In this document: in pieces, positions 33,645 to 42,136 of the stretch
How positions within the stretch are numbered: position 1 is the stretch's first letter
Layout of the letters: each line of letters begins with the position of its first letter
Assembly: GCF_042643265.1 (NCBI RefSeq)
Contig: NZ_JBHRRZ010000038.1
Location: forward strand, 1 to 64,000
Origin: Virgibacillus_O sediminis
GTDB lineage: Bacteria; Bacillota; Bacilli; Bacillales; Amphibacillaceae
Reading direction: 5' to 3'
Length of the DNA: 64,000 nucleotides
The notes under the pieces: model-generated
The model's database searches: none
Seen by the model: the letters and a program-made list of their open reading frames with translations, nothing else
Told to the model about the DNA's origin: nothing
Made by a program: the position numbers and the translations under genes

Positions 33645-35456
33645 TTACTTTTTATATCCCAGATGCGGAATACTGTTCCAACGCTCACTAAGATAACGGA
33701 CAACCCTTTTAGGTTCCCTTGCACGAGTGAATATACCTTTCTTATTCCCTTGAACCCGCATAATGCCAAACTTTGTCTGGAAATCCGCAAAATTCCACAG
33801 CTGTTCACCAATGAAATTAGGAATTTCATCAAAGACCTTACTGTTCATCCGGTAGTAGTCTTCCTGGTACTCTTCACTGAACGGCTCATGATACATGCTG
33901 TGCATTCCAGCAACCGTATCTGCACCATATTCTGTGTACATCATCGGTTTTTCCGGATACTTTTCCTGCCATTCGAGCAGCTCTTCACGTGTACCTTTTT
34001 CCCCTTCATCCAAGTCACCTGTGTTTACATACCAGCCATAATAACGGTTGAGGGCAATCACATCAACAAGATCTGCACACAAGTCTGCTTTCGGCTTCGC
34101 AAGCATGATATTTACAAACGTCAACGGACGGTTCTGCGGGTCCAGCTCACGTGCCAGATCGAATAGCGGCTTAAAGTATTCATAGGCGCCTTTAGAATAA
34201 GATGCAGGCTCATTGGCAATAGACCACATTACGACAGAAGCGTGGTTCTTATCACGGTCAATCAGTTCACGGATCACTTGCTCATGTGCTTCTGTTGTAT
34301 CCATTTTATCCCATGTCCCGTCATCTACTGCACCTTTTTCCAGCATGGAAAGATCGAAGTTGAAAGATGCCATCAGGCCTACTGCAGGTGTCTCATCGAT
34401 AACGACGATCCCTTCACGGTCACAAAGCCGCATCATTTCCTCGGAATAAGGATAATGGGACGTACGGAGCGAGTTCGCACCCATATCTTTCATCAGATTC
34501 AGGTCAAGCACGTTATATGCTTCATCCAGCCCGCGCCCACGTACAAATGTATCTTCGTGTTTACCAAAACCTTTGAAATAGAATGGCTCTCCATTGAAGA
34601 GGAACTTTCCTTCTTTCACTTCTACCTTGCGTACACCAAATGGCTCATTGTATACGTCAACTGTTTCTCCATTCTTGATTCCTTCCACTTTAGCCGTATA
34701 GAGATAGGCATCAAGCGGCTGCCAAAGGTTTACGTTATCGATGGTAGCGCTGGTTTCCTGTCCTGCTGCTTGAGCAACTTCCTTTCCATCTTCATCCAGG
34801 ATGGTTACCCGTACTTCATCAAATTCTCCACCTGTTTTCACAGAGAATTTCACGTCTGCTTTCTTATTGTCCAGATCAACTTCCGGCACGATCACGATAT
34901 CTTCAATACGATCGAACGGTGTCGAATAAATGCGGACAGGACGATGGAGCCCCGCATAGTTGAAGAAGTCAAAGTTCTCATCGACATTCCGGACAAGGTT
35001 GCCGTCTTCGTCTTTCTTTTCGGTATAGTTGCCAACAGGCAATGTCGTATAGTCTAGAATATTGCTCAACCGCACTGTCAGACGGTTGGTGCCTTCTGTC
35101 AAGAGGTCATTCATTTCTGCCTCAAATGGCGTGAACCCGCCTTTATGATGTACAAGCAGTTCACCATTTAAATAGACCCATGCCTCATGTGTAGCAGATC
35201 CGAAGCGGAGCACCAGGCGTTCATTGCGAAGCGCCTTTGCAACGGTGAATTCCTTTTCGTACCAAACATAGCCTGTATGCCGGCGTACTTCTGATGCAAC
35301 CGACTGATCATTAAAAGATGCAGGCACTGCCATGGAATCTGTCGTAGGCAGGGGCTGATTCACATCAACTTCCTGGTTATCGTCTTCCAGCATAAAATTC
35401 CAAATCCCACTGAGATCTAGAACAACACGGCTATCTGTGGCTATTGGATATAACAT
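33645..35456 (-). CDS. uidA: Beta-glucuronidase (GH2)
   Basis: A 603-residue cytoplasmic glycoside hydrolase family 2 enzyme that releases glucuronic acid from beta-glucuronides. Domains in order are sugar-binding jelly roll (1-~180, with YVWYEKEF), immunoglobulin-like domain (~180-275), and TIM barrel. The acid/base Glu is in WSIANEP near residue 410 and the nucleophile Glu in MYTEYGADT near 500. The NxK pair (GNKKG) that contacts the substrate carboxylate is present, supporting glucuronidase over galactosidase. ATG is preceded by GGAGG. Divergent from an AraC-type regulator. No transporter or uronate pathway gene is adjacent. Confidence 0.94.
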   Translation of the reverse strand: MLYPIATDSRVVLDLSGIWNFMLEDDNQEVDVNQPLPTTDSMAVPASFNDQSVASEVRRHTGYVWYEKEFTVAKALRNERLVLRFGSATHEAWVYLNGELLVHHKGGFTPFEAEMNDLLTEGTNRLTVRLSNILDYTTLPVGNYTEKKDEDGNLVRNVDENFDFFNYAGLHRPVRIYSTPFDRIEDIVIVPEVDLDNKKADVKFSVKTGGEFDEVRVTILDEDGKEVAQAAGQETSATIDNVNLWQPLDAYLYTAKVEGIKNGETVDVYNEPFGVRKVEVKEGKFLFNGEPFYFKGFGKHEDTFVRGRGLDEAYNVLDLNLMKDMGANSLRTSHYPYSEEMMRLCDREGIVVIDETPAVGLMASFNFDLSMLEKGAVDDGTWDKMDTTEAHEQVIRELIDRDKNHASVVMWSIANEPASYSKGAYEYFKPLFDLARELDPQNRPLTFVNIMLAKPKADLCADLVDVIALNRYYGWYVNTGDLDEGEKGTREELLEWQEKYPEKPMMYTEYGADTVAGMHSMYHEPFSEEYQEDYYRMNSKVFDEIPNFIGEQLWNFADFQTKFGIMRVQGNKKGIFTRAREPKRVVRYLSERWNSIPHLGYKK

Positions 35457-35484
35457 AATTTATTTCCTCCATTTCTGCGTTCCA

Positions 35485-35512
35485 TTATTATCAAACCTTT
35501 ATATTCTTGTAA
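35485..35512 (-). promoter_or_regulatory. Candidate uidA promoter
   Basis: Minus strand TTACAA (complement of 35507-35512), 16-base spacer, TAATAA (complement of 35485-35490), about 30 bases upstream of the uidA ATG. Confidence 0.45.
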
Positions 35513-35585
35513 GGGTTTTATTCTATTTTACCGAAAAACACCTGACATTAATCGTAATTTTATGTGCTAATTCGTAAAAATTTGC

Positions 35586-35591
35586 TATAAT
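35586..35591 (+). promoter_or_regulatory. -10 box of the AraC-type regulator gene
   Basis: A perfect TATAAT preceded by an AT-rich stretch, 33 bases before the regulator ATG; no good -35 hexamer is seen, which would suit activator-dependent or weak expression. Confidence 0.45.
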
Positions 35592-35623
35592 CAGCGTATT
35601 ATTTAAAGAAAGGAAGAAACAGT

Positions 35624-36847
35624 ATGGAATTCGATGAGCAAAATTTCATCGATAAATGCAGAATGATCCACTCTGCAATAAAAATAGATTCATGGCTCTG
35701 TGATACGTCCGGCAAAATAGCTGCCAGATTTGTGAATCATTCTCTTCCTGTTGTCGTCGACCGCCTCAGCGAGGAAATGGTGGACATCAATCGAGCAGTT
35801 CGCTGTCTCCCCCAAAACTCCTACTACCATTACCAGAATAGTTATGGCCTGGAATACATCGCTGTCGGCTTATGGACGGGGAATGCTTTTCAGGGAACCT
35901 TGCTGGCAGGTCCAGTCATTTCAGGACTCTCCGTAGTTGAACGGATGCAGGATATCTTTTCTGCCAATAACCTGCCCATCGGCCAGCGGAAACAACTGGA
36001 GGAGTTTTATCAATCGCTCCCCCTTCTAAGTGAGGTGGAACTGAAAGACACTGGGGAATTAATCGTAAACCTGTGTGCACACCATCAAGTAAAAGCACAT
36101 TATTTTACAGCAGACACACCGAAACCTGTTCTCGATCCTGCCCACCTGCAAGTAGATATTGAAGATAACCAGCAGATTATTGAAAAGCGGTATGACCTGC
36201 AGAACAAGTTGATGCACTATATTGAAAGAGGAGATAAGGAAGCCGTCCACCAGGCCATCAATTTTTTTTCAGGCATAATGGATTTTTCCGACCGGCTCCC
36301 AGGCAATCCGGTACGGGCAGCCAAGAATATTGCATCTGTTTCCAATACACTTTACCGTGTTGCCGCTGAACGGGCTGGTGTCCATCCTGTCTACCTGCAC
36401 AATATGTCCGAACGTTTTGCTATATTGATTGAAAAGACAGTGACGATCAACAATTTGGAGAAACTGATGGCGGTGATGGCAGAAGATTACTGTGACCTTG
36501 TTCAACAGTTTTCCACAGGCGAATACAGGCCAATTGTGCGGAAGGCCGTTGACTTTATCCAGTTGAATTTGGGAGAAAAGCTGTCACTGGAGGTGGTGGC
36601 CGCCGAACTCTTTATCACTCCTTCCCACCTTTCAAGGAAGTTCAAGGAAGATACCGGGGTAAGCATGACCGAATTTATAAACCAGAAACGGGTAGAAGAA
36701 GCAAAATGGTACCTTGAACGCGATACGATAGCTGTTACGGATGTAGCACTGATGGTCGGGTTTAATGATGTGAATTACTTCAGCAAGGTGTTCAAACGAT
36801 ATACAGGAATGGCACCCACCGCCTATGTAAAGGAAAACAGCATGTAA
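35624..36847 (+). CDS. AraC family transcriptional regulator
   Basis: A 407-residue regulator. The C-terminal ~100 residues form the two helix-turn-helix motifs of AraC proteins (LSLEVVAAELFITPSHLSRKFKE, then VALMVGFNDVNYFSKVFKRYTGM). The long N-terminal part lacks a cupin and resembles the sensor region of the ~400-residue AraC regulators of Firmicutes. AAAGGAAG precedes the ATG. It is divergent from uidA across 167 bases, so it probably activates uidA in response to a glucuronide or uronate; the ligand is inferred from position. Confidence 0.85.
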   Translation: MEFDEQNFIDKCRMIHSAIKIDSWLCDTSGKIAARFVNHSLPVVVDRLSEEMVDINRAVRCLPQNSYYHYQNSYGLEYIAVGLWTGNAFQGTLLAGPVISGLSVVERMQDIFSANNLPIGQRKQLEEFYQSLPLLSEVELKDTGELIVNLCAHHQVKAHYFTADTPKPVLDPAHLQVDIEDNQQIIEKRYDLQNKLMHYIERGDKEAVHQAINFFSGIMDFSDRLPGNPVRAAKNIASVSNTLYRVAAERAGVHPVYLHNMSERFAILIEKTVTINNLEKLMAVMAEDYCDLVQQFSTGEYRPIVRKAVDFIQLNLGEKLSLEVVAAELFITPSHLSRKFKEDTGVSMTEFINQKRVEEAKWYLERDTIAVTDVALMVGFNDVNYFSKVFKRYTGMAPTAYVKENSM

Positions 36848-36850
36848 CAA

Positions 36851-36888
36851 GCCCCGCGGAACGGAACTGTTCTGCCGGGGCCTGTTTT
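36851..36888 (+). terminator. Terminator of the AraC-type gene
   Basis: GCCCCGCGGAAC and GTTCTGCCGGGGC arms pair with one bulge and are followed by TGTTTT. Just past the regulator stop; it may also serve the converging NAD(P)-binding protein gene. Confidence 0.75.
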
Positions 36889-36938
36889 ACTTCCAATGCT
36901 ATAAGATCGGCAGCCTGCTATCAGCTGCCTTCTTAACG

Positions 36939-37586
36939 TTATATTGACTGAACTGCCTTATGAATAGGAGTTTCTCCCCCTACCACCTGAAATTCCTTCC
37001 CGATGGTGGAATCTGTCTGCAAGGTCTGGAAGAGGACTTCTGCTACGTCTTCGCGTGGCACTTCCCCGCGGTTGACTACTTCCGCTGCGTCTACTTTTCC
37101 TGTTGCCTCCTCATTGGTAAGGATGCCCGGATGGACGATGGTATATTGAAGTCCGCTGTCCCGCAGTGCTTTGTCCGCATAATGTTTGGCGACTACATAT
37201 GGTGAGAAGGACGACGGAGATTCCTGAATAGCCTCCCTGCTCGTATCAAAGGAGCTGACAAGTACGAAGCGCTCCACTCCTGCCGCCTGCGCTGCTTCCA
37301 CAGTTTTTACTGCGCCATCCAGATCGATCAGTATCGTCTTATCTTTTCCTGTATTTGGGCCGGATCCCGCGGTAAATACGACTGCGTCTACGCCTTCAGC
37401 AGCTTTGCGAATCTCATCTACACTGTCCTCGAGATCAATTATTGCTGTTTCAGCACCGAGGTCTTCGAAATAAGGGGCCTGTTCTTCTTTCCTGATCATG
37501 GCTCTTGCCTCATGGCCGCCTTCTACGATTTTACGAACCAGGTGTTTTCCAATCTTTCCATTCGCGCCGACTATCAGAGTTTTCAC
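36939..37586 (-). CDS. NAD(P)-binding Rossmann-fold protein (YhfK-like)
   Basis: An atypical short-chain dehydrogenase/reductase of about 215 residues. The nucleotide loop is VGANGKIGKHL, followed by AMIRKEEQ, FTAGSG and the SSFDTS / YVVAKHYAD segments (Tyr-x3-Lys). It resembles B. subtilis YhfK and NmrA-like sugar-nucleotide-type proteins, with no known reaction. I choose the GTG at 37586, which has AAAGG at proper distance and matches homologue N-termini; the ATG at 37595 touches that site. Monocistronic. Confidence 0.8.
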   Translation of the reverse strand: MKTLIVGANGKIGKHLVRKIVEGGHEARAMIRKEEQAPYFEDLGAETAIIDLEDSVDEIRKAAEGVDAVVFTAGSGPNTGKDKTILIDLDGAVKTVEAAQAAGVERFVLVSSFDTSREAIQESPSSFSPYVVAKHYADKALRDSGLQYTIVHPGILTNEEATGKVDAAEVVNRGEVPREDVAEVLFQTLQTDSTIGKEFQVVGGETPIHKAVQSI

Positions 37587-37777
37587 AGCAACCATCCTTT
37601 CAAAATCTTATCTTACATTTATCGTATCGATGCAGGGCCGGTTTGTCTAATGATAGGGTCGATGTCAGAAATCTGCCATACTTATATTCGACCGCCATTT
37701 CCGCCATCCAAGCTGACGCTTACTATTCCCCCGACAAAATAACCAAGCATATTGATTGGATTAATTATAGTAACAGG

Positions 37778-37807
37778 TTGACGAATTTGTTATTCTGTGC
37801 GTATAAT
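37778..37807 (+). promoter_or_regulatory. Promoter of the ssu/tau-type transporter operon
   Basis: TTGACG (37778-37783), 18-base spacer, perfect TATAAT (37802-37807), about 60 bases upstream of the ATPase gene. Confidence 0.7.
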
Positions 37808-37817
37808 GAGACACAAC

Positions 37818-37845
37818 TAAAAACCCTACTTTTTTTATAGGAATT
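37818..37845 (+). promoter_or_regulatory. Possible CymR-type sulfur-control site
   Basis: Just past the -10 box the leader holds TAAAAACCC-(AT-rich)-ATAGGAATT. The ATAGGAATT end resembles sites bound by the cysteine-metabolism repressor CymR in B. subtilis. A site here would block transcription of a sulfonate transporter when sulfur is plentiful. The match is from memory of the motif. Confidence 0.3.
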
Positions 37846-37869
37846 AGCGAGTTAGGAGGGAAATGACCG

Positions 37870-38667
37870 GTGTTTCTACAACTAAACCAGGTCGGAAAAG
37901 TATTTACCGACGATACAAAGCAATCATCATTCGAAGTCTTCTCCGGAGTCGACCTGTCCATCCCAGAAAACCAATTCGTTTCCATACTTGGACCTTCCGG
38001 CTGCGGCAAATCGACCCTTCTTTCTATGGTCGCCGGTCTAGAACATCCAACAGAAGGTTCCATCTCTCTGGAAGATGAGGAAATTAAAAAGCCGGGCCCT
38101 GACCGAGGGATGGTCTTCCAGCAGGCTTCCTTGTTTCCTTGGCTTAATGTGCGTGATAATATCACCTTTCCATTAAAAGGCAAGATGAGCAAGAAGGAAG
38201 CCAATGAAAGGGCCGACCACTTCCTGAAGATGGTACAGCTCAGCAAGTTCAAAGAACATTATATCTATGAGCTTTCAGGTGGAATGCAACAACGGGTGGC
38301 GATTGCACGCGCGCTCGCAATGGACCCCAAAGTCCTGCTGATGGATGAACCATTTGGAGCACTTGATGAGCAGACCAGACATATCCTGCATGATGAACTG
38401 GTCAAAATCTGGCAGGAGACACAGAAAACGATTCTATTTGTCACCCACAGTATCCATGAAGCTATAAAACTATCAGACCGGGTCGTCGTAATGGGAACAC
38501 GGCCGGGCCGAATTATTGCCGACTTTTCCATTGATATGCCCCGTCCAAGGAAGCGGGACGATCAGGAAGTCATTGATATGGAAAAAAAGGTGATGGACCT
38601 CCTCGAAGGAGAAATCAATAAAGTGTTAAAGGAAGAGCTGTCCAATGAAGTGGAATATAGCAATTAA
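37870..38667 (+). CDS. Sulfonate/taurine/nitrate-type ABC transporter ATP-binding protein
   Basis: A 265-residue ATPase of the SsuB/TauB/NrtD group: Walker A GPSGCGKST, signature LSGGMQQR, Walker B LLMDEPFGALDEQT and the H-loop THSIHEA. The start is GTG at 37870, ten bases after AGGAGG. An ATG at 37863 is better spaced but opens another frame of 71 codons inside this gene, so initiation may be inefficient. Its stop lies 23 bases inside the permease gene. Substrate class (sulfonate, taurine or a thiamine-precursor-like compound) is not resolved. Confidence 0.88.
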   Translation: MFLQLNQVGKVFTDDTKQSSFEVFSGVDLSIPENQFVSILGPSGCGKSTLLSMVAGLEHPTEGSISLEDEEIKKPGPDRGMVFQQASLFPWLNVRDNITFPLKGKMSKKEANERADHFLKMVQLSKFKEHYIYELSGGMQQRVAIARALAMDPKVLLMDEPFGALDEQTRHILHDELVKIWQETQKTILFVTHSIHEAIKLSDRVVVMGTRPGRIIADFSIDMPRPRKRDDQEVIDMEKKVMDLLEGEINKVLKEELSNEVEYSN

Positions 38668-39406
38668 ACGAATATTATTTTTAGCAGTAATCATCGGACT
38701 TTGGCAGCTGGTGTATGCGTTGGGCATCTTTGAAGAAATTATCTTCCCGCCACCAGCCAAAGTAGCTGTCGCATTATATGAAGGGTTTGCAGATGGAGAC
38801 TTCCTTGTTGCCCTAGGAGCCAGTTTCCGTCATTTGTTTACCGGAATGTCATTGGCCATACTGATTGGAACCGTAGTAGGTGTAATTTTAGGTAAATCCA
38901 AGCAGGCGGATGAAACAGCGGGCATGTACTTGATCGCCCTGCAAAGCATCCCAAGCATTGTCTGGGTTCCACTTGCAATCATGCTGTTCGGTTTTTCCGA
39001 ATTCGCGGTAATTTTCGTTGTGGTGCTTGGTGGAACATTTGTAATGGCCTTAAATGTCCGTTCAGCCATCCATAACGTACCCCCTCAGTTTGTGCGGGCA
39101 GCAAGGACGATGGGCACAACAGGCGTAAAGCTGTTTTACCGAGTGGAAGTACCGGCAGGCATTCCCTATTTCATGAGTGGTATCAGATTAGCCTGGGCAT
39201 TCAGTTGGAGAGCATTGATGGCTGGTGAGTTATTGAGTAATGGCCCTGGGCTGGGATATACGCTTAGCTATGCGCAAGACTATGCACGAATGGACCAGGT
39301 AATTGCTATCATTATTATTATTGGAGTAATTGGGGCAGTCGTGGATAATCTGGTCTTTTCGAAGTTGGAGAAAAACGTAATGAAACGATGGGGACTTGTT
39401 AAATAA
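38645..39406 (+). CDS. Sulfonate/taurine/nitrate-type ABC transporter permease
   Basis: A 253-residue permease with six predicted helices and the BPD_transp_1 fold. The family EAA-like loop is seen in ARTMGTTGVKLFYRVEVPAGIPYFMSGIR, where the Gly contacts the ATPase. The AWxxxMAGELL segment after it is typical of SsuC/TauC. It overlaps the ATPase gene by 23 bases and precedes the binding-protein gene by 44 bases, giving a B-C-A operon order. Confidence 0.9.
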   Translation: MKWNIAIKRILFLAVIIGLWQLVYALGIFEEIIFPPPAKVAVALYEGFADGDFLVALGASFRHLFTGMSLAILIGTVVGVILGKSKQADETAGMYLIALQSIPSIVWVPLAIMLFGFSEFAVIFVVVLGGTFVMALNVRSAIHNVPPQFVRAARTMGTTGVKLFYRVEVPAGIPYFMSGIRLAWAFSWRALMAGELLSNGPGLGYTLSYAQDYARMDQVIAIIIIIGVIGAVVDNLVFSKLEKNVMKRWGLVK

Positions 39407-39450
39407 AGGAATACTAATCTATTACATTTATGTGAGAGGATGATAGAAAC

Positions 39451-40467
39451 ATGAAAAAATTTCTATTCAGTGCACTGATTCTATTGCTTGGCCTGGTGCT
39501 CACAGCTTGCGGCAGCGGAGAACAGCAATCCAGCGAATCAGGTGCAGCAGAAGCGGAAGGCGAAGAAATAACCATCGGGTATTTTCCGAATATCAACCAT
39601 GTTGCCGGAATGGTAGCTGAAGAAAAAGATCTCTATTCGGAGACCCTTCCTGACGGCACACAGGTGAATTATCAATACTTCCCAGATGGTTCGGCATTCA
39701 TGACGGCCATCGAAACAGGCGAGATTGAAGGAGGACTTGTCGGCCCCGGGCCAGCAATGAACCACTATGCAAGTGGAGCGGAGATTAACATTGTTGCCTC
39801 AGGATCTACTGGCGGTACTGTCATCATGGCAAGAAGTGATGCAGATATCGAAAGCCCGGAAGACCTTGCTGGAAAGACATTCATCTCTCCAAGAGTCGGA
39901 TGCACACATGATGTCCAGTTCGAAACTATGATGAAAGAAGAGTACGGACTTACTTCCGACCGTGTCAAAGGGGAAATGAAGCATGTTACCGGTGAACCGG
40001 CAACGTATCATAGCTTGTTCACAACGGGAAATGTAGATGCTGCCACGGTTCCGGAACCATGGGCTTCAGTGATTGAAGAAAAAGGAAGTGGAAAGGTGCT
40101 CATTGATACACCGGATGTAGCCTATGGGGAGACCCTTCCAGCAGCTGTGTTTGTAACTTCTCAGCGCCTGGCTGAAGAAGATCCAGAATTAATCCAGAAC
40201 TTGGTGGACGCTCATAAAAAAGCCACGGAGTTTATCCAAGAAAATCCGGAAGAGTCTAAAACCATCGCCATTGACAAGATCAAGGACATCACCGACCAGG
40301 AGTTGTCCGCATCAGCAATTGACAATGCATGGGAGCGTATTACCTTCACTTATGAAATCGATGAAGAGGTACTGCAGGATTTTGCAAACTCCTCCCATGA
40401 TCTGGAGTTTCTAGATGAAGCCCCAGACCTGACAGGATTGGTAGATACCAGCTTTATTGAAGAGTAA
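39451..40467 (+). CDS. ABC transporter substrate-binding lipoprotein (SsuA/TauA/NMT1-like)
   Basis: A 338-residue lipoprotein: signal peptide with lipobox LTAC (Cys20), short Ser/Glu-rich linker, then a periplasmic-binding-protein fold type II domain of the NMT1/SsuA kind (ITIGYFPNINHVAGMVAEE opening strand, PRVGCTHDVQ). It binds the imported anion at the outer face of the membrane. The protein is acidic. It ends the three-gene operon and is followed by a terminator. Aliphatic sulfonate is the default guess; alkanesulfonate monooxygenase genes are absent from the window. Confidence 0.87.
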   Translation: MKKFLFSALILLLGLVLTACGSGEQQSSESGAAEAEGEEITIGYFPNINHVAGMVAEEKDLYSETLPDGTQVNYQYFPDGSAFMTAIETGEIEGGLVGPGPAMNHYASGAEINIVASGSTGGTVIMARSDADIESPEDLAGKTFISPRVGCTHDVQFETMMKEEYGLTSDRVKGEMKHVTGEPATYHSLFTTGNVDAATVPEPWASVIEEKGSGKVLIDTPDVAYGETLPAAVFVTSQRLAEEDPELIQNLVDAHKKATEFIQENPEESKTIAIDKIKDITDQELSASAIDNAWERITFTYEIDEEVLQDFANSSHDLEFLDEAPDLTGLVDTSFIEE

Positions 40468-40474
40468 GAACCAG

Positions 40475-40510
40475 AAAGAGGAAGGCTCCATTAGGGACCT
40501 TCCTCTTTTA
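40475..40510 (+). terminator. Bidirectional terminator
   Basis: AAAGAGGAAGG-cTCC and GGacCTTCCTCTTTT form a hairpin with A and T flanks between the converging lipoprotein and HesB-like genes. Confidence 0.82.
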
Positions 40511-40515
40511 GTATA

Positions 40516-40815
40516 TTAATGATGATGGGCGCCAGTGGTAAGATTCGTGATTTCAAATCCCCTATCATCCACATGGAAGTACTTGATCCACAGATTATCG
40601 AGGAATTCTTCCCGCTTGTCGAGCAGAATATCCACACCTTTATCTGTCTCCACTACTTCATCATGTTCGGTCGGCGTATCAAGGCTGATGCCAAAATGGG
40701 CGTGATTGCCATGATTTTCCGTAATATATACGCGGATCATCTTTCCTTCCGCTTCTTCACTTCCCAGAATTTTTTTAAGCTCTTTAGCGGCATTGCGGTT
40801 CATTTTCACTCTCAT
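40516..40815 (-). CDS. HesB/YneR-like small protein
   Basis: A 99-residue protein of the HesB-like domain family, similar in size and layout to B. subtilis YneR (RVYITENHGNHAHFGISLD; RGFEITNLTTG). The three cysteines that A-type iron-sulfur carriers use are absent, so it is unlikely to carry a cluster by the IscA mechanism. The tail ends in three His residues, possibly metal-binding. ATG at 40815 with GGAGG upstream. Monocistronic; exact role unknown. Confidence 0.8.
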   Translation of the reverse strand: MRVKMNRNAAKELKKILGSEEAEGKMIRVYITENHGNHAHFGISLDTPTEHDEVVETDKGVDILLDKREEFLDNLWIKYFHVDDRGFEITNLTTGAHHH

Positions 40816-40925
40816 GGGCCAGCCTCCATTTCATTTATTCCTGTCTATTATCTCACTTCAAAGGGAAAATGAAAAAGATTCCGCTTTACTTTCTTCACCA
40901 GCATACGGCCGACTGAAGTGCGAAT

Positions 40926-40964
40926 ATAAAAGGGATGCCAATCGAAATGCGATTGGCATCCCTT
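40926..40964 (-). terminator. Terminator of the small lipoprotein gene
   Basis: A perfect 15-bp stem (AAGGGATGCCAATCG with CGATTGGCATCCCTT, 5-nt loop) followed by TTTAT on the minus strand. Confidence 0.85.
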
Positions 40965-41009
40965 ATCTATATGATGGATGGAGCGCCTCTCATATAAAAC
41001 TTAGGAGTA

Positions 41010-41450
41010 TTATTTGAGGATTTCCTCCTGATATTCCTCATTACTCATTTCCTCGCTTCCAGCGATAAAATAATAGCCGTCCTTCCTCACTGTCCAAAGG
41101 ATTACCTGGTCATCATCGAGCCTGGCGACAATCAGATACCAGTTTTCATCATATTTCTCATCCAGATGGCCAATGACCCCCGACTGGATCTGCAATTTAC
41201 GCAGCTGCTGAATGCTCATATTTTTCACGCCCTGCATATGCTGAACCTGAGAAGCCAGCTCCCCCACTACTTCATCCAAATGCTCATCTATACCCTCGTA
41301 ATGACGGGAAAACATCCCCCTGATGTATTCGTCATTTCCTACAAGGGCGGCATTGTACATATCTTCCACTACCCGTGCAGACGCCTGGTTCATACATCCT
41401 CCAAGCAGAATAGTTACTGCCAAAAACAGAGGCAGGAATGCTGTCTTCAT
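41010..41450 (-). CDS. Small lipoprotein of unknown function
   Basis: A 146-residue predicted lipoprotein from the ATG at 41450 (GGAGGACAAG upstream). The signal peptide has a lipobox ending GGC near residue 19. The mature part begins with helices (VVEDMYNAALVGNDEYIRGMF) and ends with a strand-rich half (NWYLIVARLDDDQVILWTVRKDGYYFIAG), reminiscent of small NTF2-like or DUF4829-type extracellular domains. I cannot name a family. Monocistronic. Confidence 0.7.
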   Translation of the reverse strand: MKTAFLPLFLAVTILLGGCMNQASARVVEDMYNAALVGNDEYIRGMFSRHYEGIDEHLDEVVGELASQVQHMQGVKNMSIQQLRKLQIQSGVIGHLDEKYDENWYLIVARLDDDQVILWTVRKDGYYFIAGSEEMSNEEYQEEILK

Positions 41451-41567
41451 TGCTTGTCCTCCGTCGTAAAACTTGGTTGTTATGGACAATTATACAACAG
41501 CAGCGGCGCTATATGCTATGGGATTCGCGAAAAATTAAAAAATTCATCATCTTTTGTGAAAAATGTA

Positions 41568-41596
41568 TTGACAAAACCTTAAAGAGCGTGTAACTT
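41568..41596 (+). promoter_or_regulatory. Promoter of the SAM riboswitch transcript
   Basis: TTGACA (41568-41573), 17-base spacer, TAACTT (41591-41596); the aptamer begins about 20 bases downstream, so the riboswitch is likely transcribed. Confidence 0.65.
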
Positions 41597-41616
41597 ATAA
41601 ACCAATTACATACCCT

Positions 41617-41723
41617 TCTTATCCAGAGAGGTGGAGGGAATGGCCCCTGGAAACCTCGGCATCGGACTCGTAAGCGTGACTGTGCCAATTCCACCAGGCA
41701 ATAGCATTGCCTGAAAGATGAGA
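41617..41723 (+). ncRNA. SAM-I riboswitch (S-box) aptamer
   Basis: All core S-box blocks are present in order: TTATCCAGAGAGGTGGAGGGA, TGGCCC, TGGAAACCTCGGCA, GTGCCAATTCCACC and TGAAAGATGAG. P1 forms between 41617-41623 and 41717-41723. A terminator follows at 41748-41778. S-box elements usually turn off methionine/cysteine genes when S-adenosylmethionine is high. Here no plus-strand gene follows for about 540 bases; the first gene downstream lies on the opposite strand. Confidence 0.95.
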
Positions 41724-41747
41724 AGTGGATAAAGATCTTGCTCTTGT

Positions 41748-41778
41748 GCCCTTTTTGCTATAAAAAGGGCTTTTTTTT
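41748..41778 (+). terminator. Riboswitch-controlled terminator
   Basis: GCCCTTTTT and AAAAAGGGC with a 5-nt loop, followed by eight T residues, 24 bases past the aptamer. This is the expression platform of the S-box. Confidence 0.92.
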
Positions 41779-41785
41779 CTTTTGG

Positions 41786-41834
41786 GCACCGTTGATAAGC
41801 CTGCCGCTTATGTTGGCAGGCTTATCAACGGTGC
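41786..41834. terminator. 20-bp perfect hairpin at the end of the secreted-protein gene
   Basis: 41786-41805 and 41815-41834 are exact inverted repeats. The stop codon of the minus-strand gene (41825-41827) lies inside the stem. No clear T-run follows on either strand, so it may be an mRNA 3'-end stabiliser or a weak terminator for both directions. Confidence 0.6.
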
Positions 41835-42136
41835 TTTCCACTGTGAATGATCTCATCCAGATTTGTTTCCGATTTTGTATGATTATGGGCATCACAATAA
41901 TAGACAGTAGTAGTCACCCGATGGGAGATTTCACAAGTACGGGTTACCCGAAGGAAATTTTTCCAATAGGTATACTCATGGCTGTCAGCATGAATAATAT
42001 CCTCAGTCGTACTGGATTCCACCCATTCATGTGTTGTATCTTCTCTCTCTTCCACCTGGGCTTGGGCTTCTCCCCCTAACCAGCCTGCACTGGCAAAAAA
42101 GCTGATGAACAGTAAGACAGCAATCATTCCGCGCAA
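41825..42136 (-). CDS. Small secreted protein, function unknown
   Basis: A 103-residue product with a type I signal peptide (hydrophobic core IAVLLFISFFASAGWL, cleavage likely after AQA near residue 26). The mature domain of about 77 residues is acidic and His-rich with two cysteines 15 apart (TCEISHR...YYCDAH) that could form a disulfide. The start is TTG at 42136 with AAGGAG eight bases upstream; an internal ATG is too far from that site. No family recognised. Its 3' end faces an S-box riboswitch on the other strand. Confidence 0.6.
   Translation of the reverse strand: MRGMIAVLLFISFFASAGWLGGEAQAQVEEREDTTHEWVESSTTEDIIHADSHEYTYWKNFLRVTRTCEISHRVTTTVYYCDAHNHTKSETNLDEIIHSGKHR

Noticed and set aside
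37761..38252. 163-codon open frame on the minus strand
   Set aside because: Antisense to the start of the ABC ATPase gene and its promoter; no family features.
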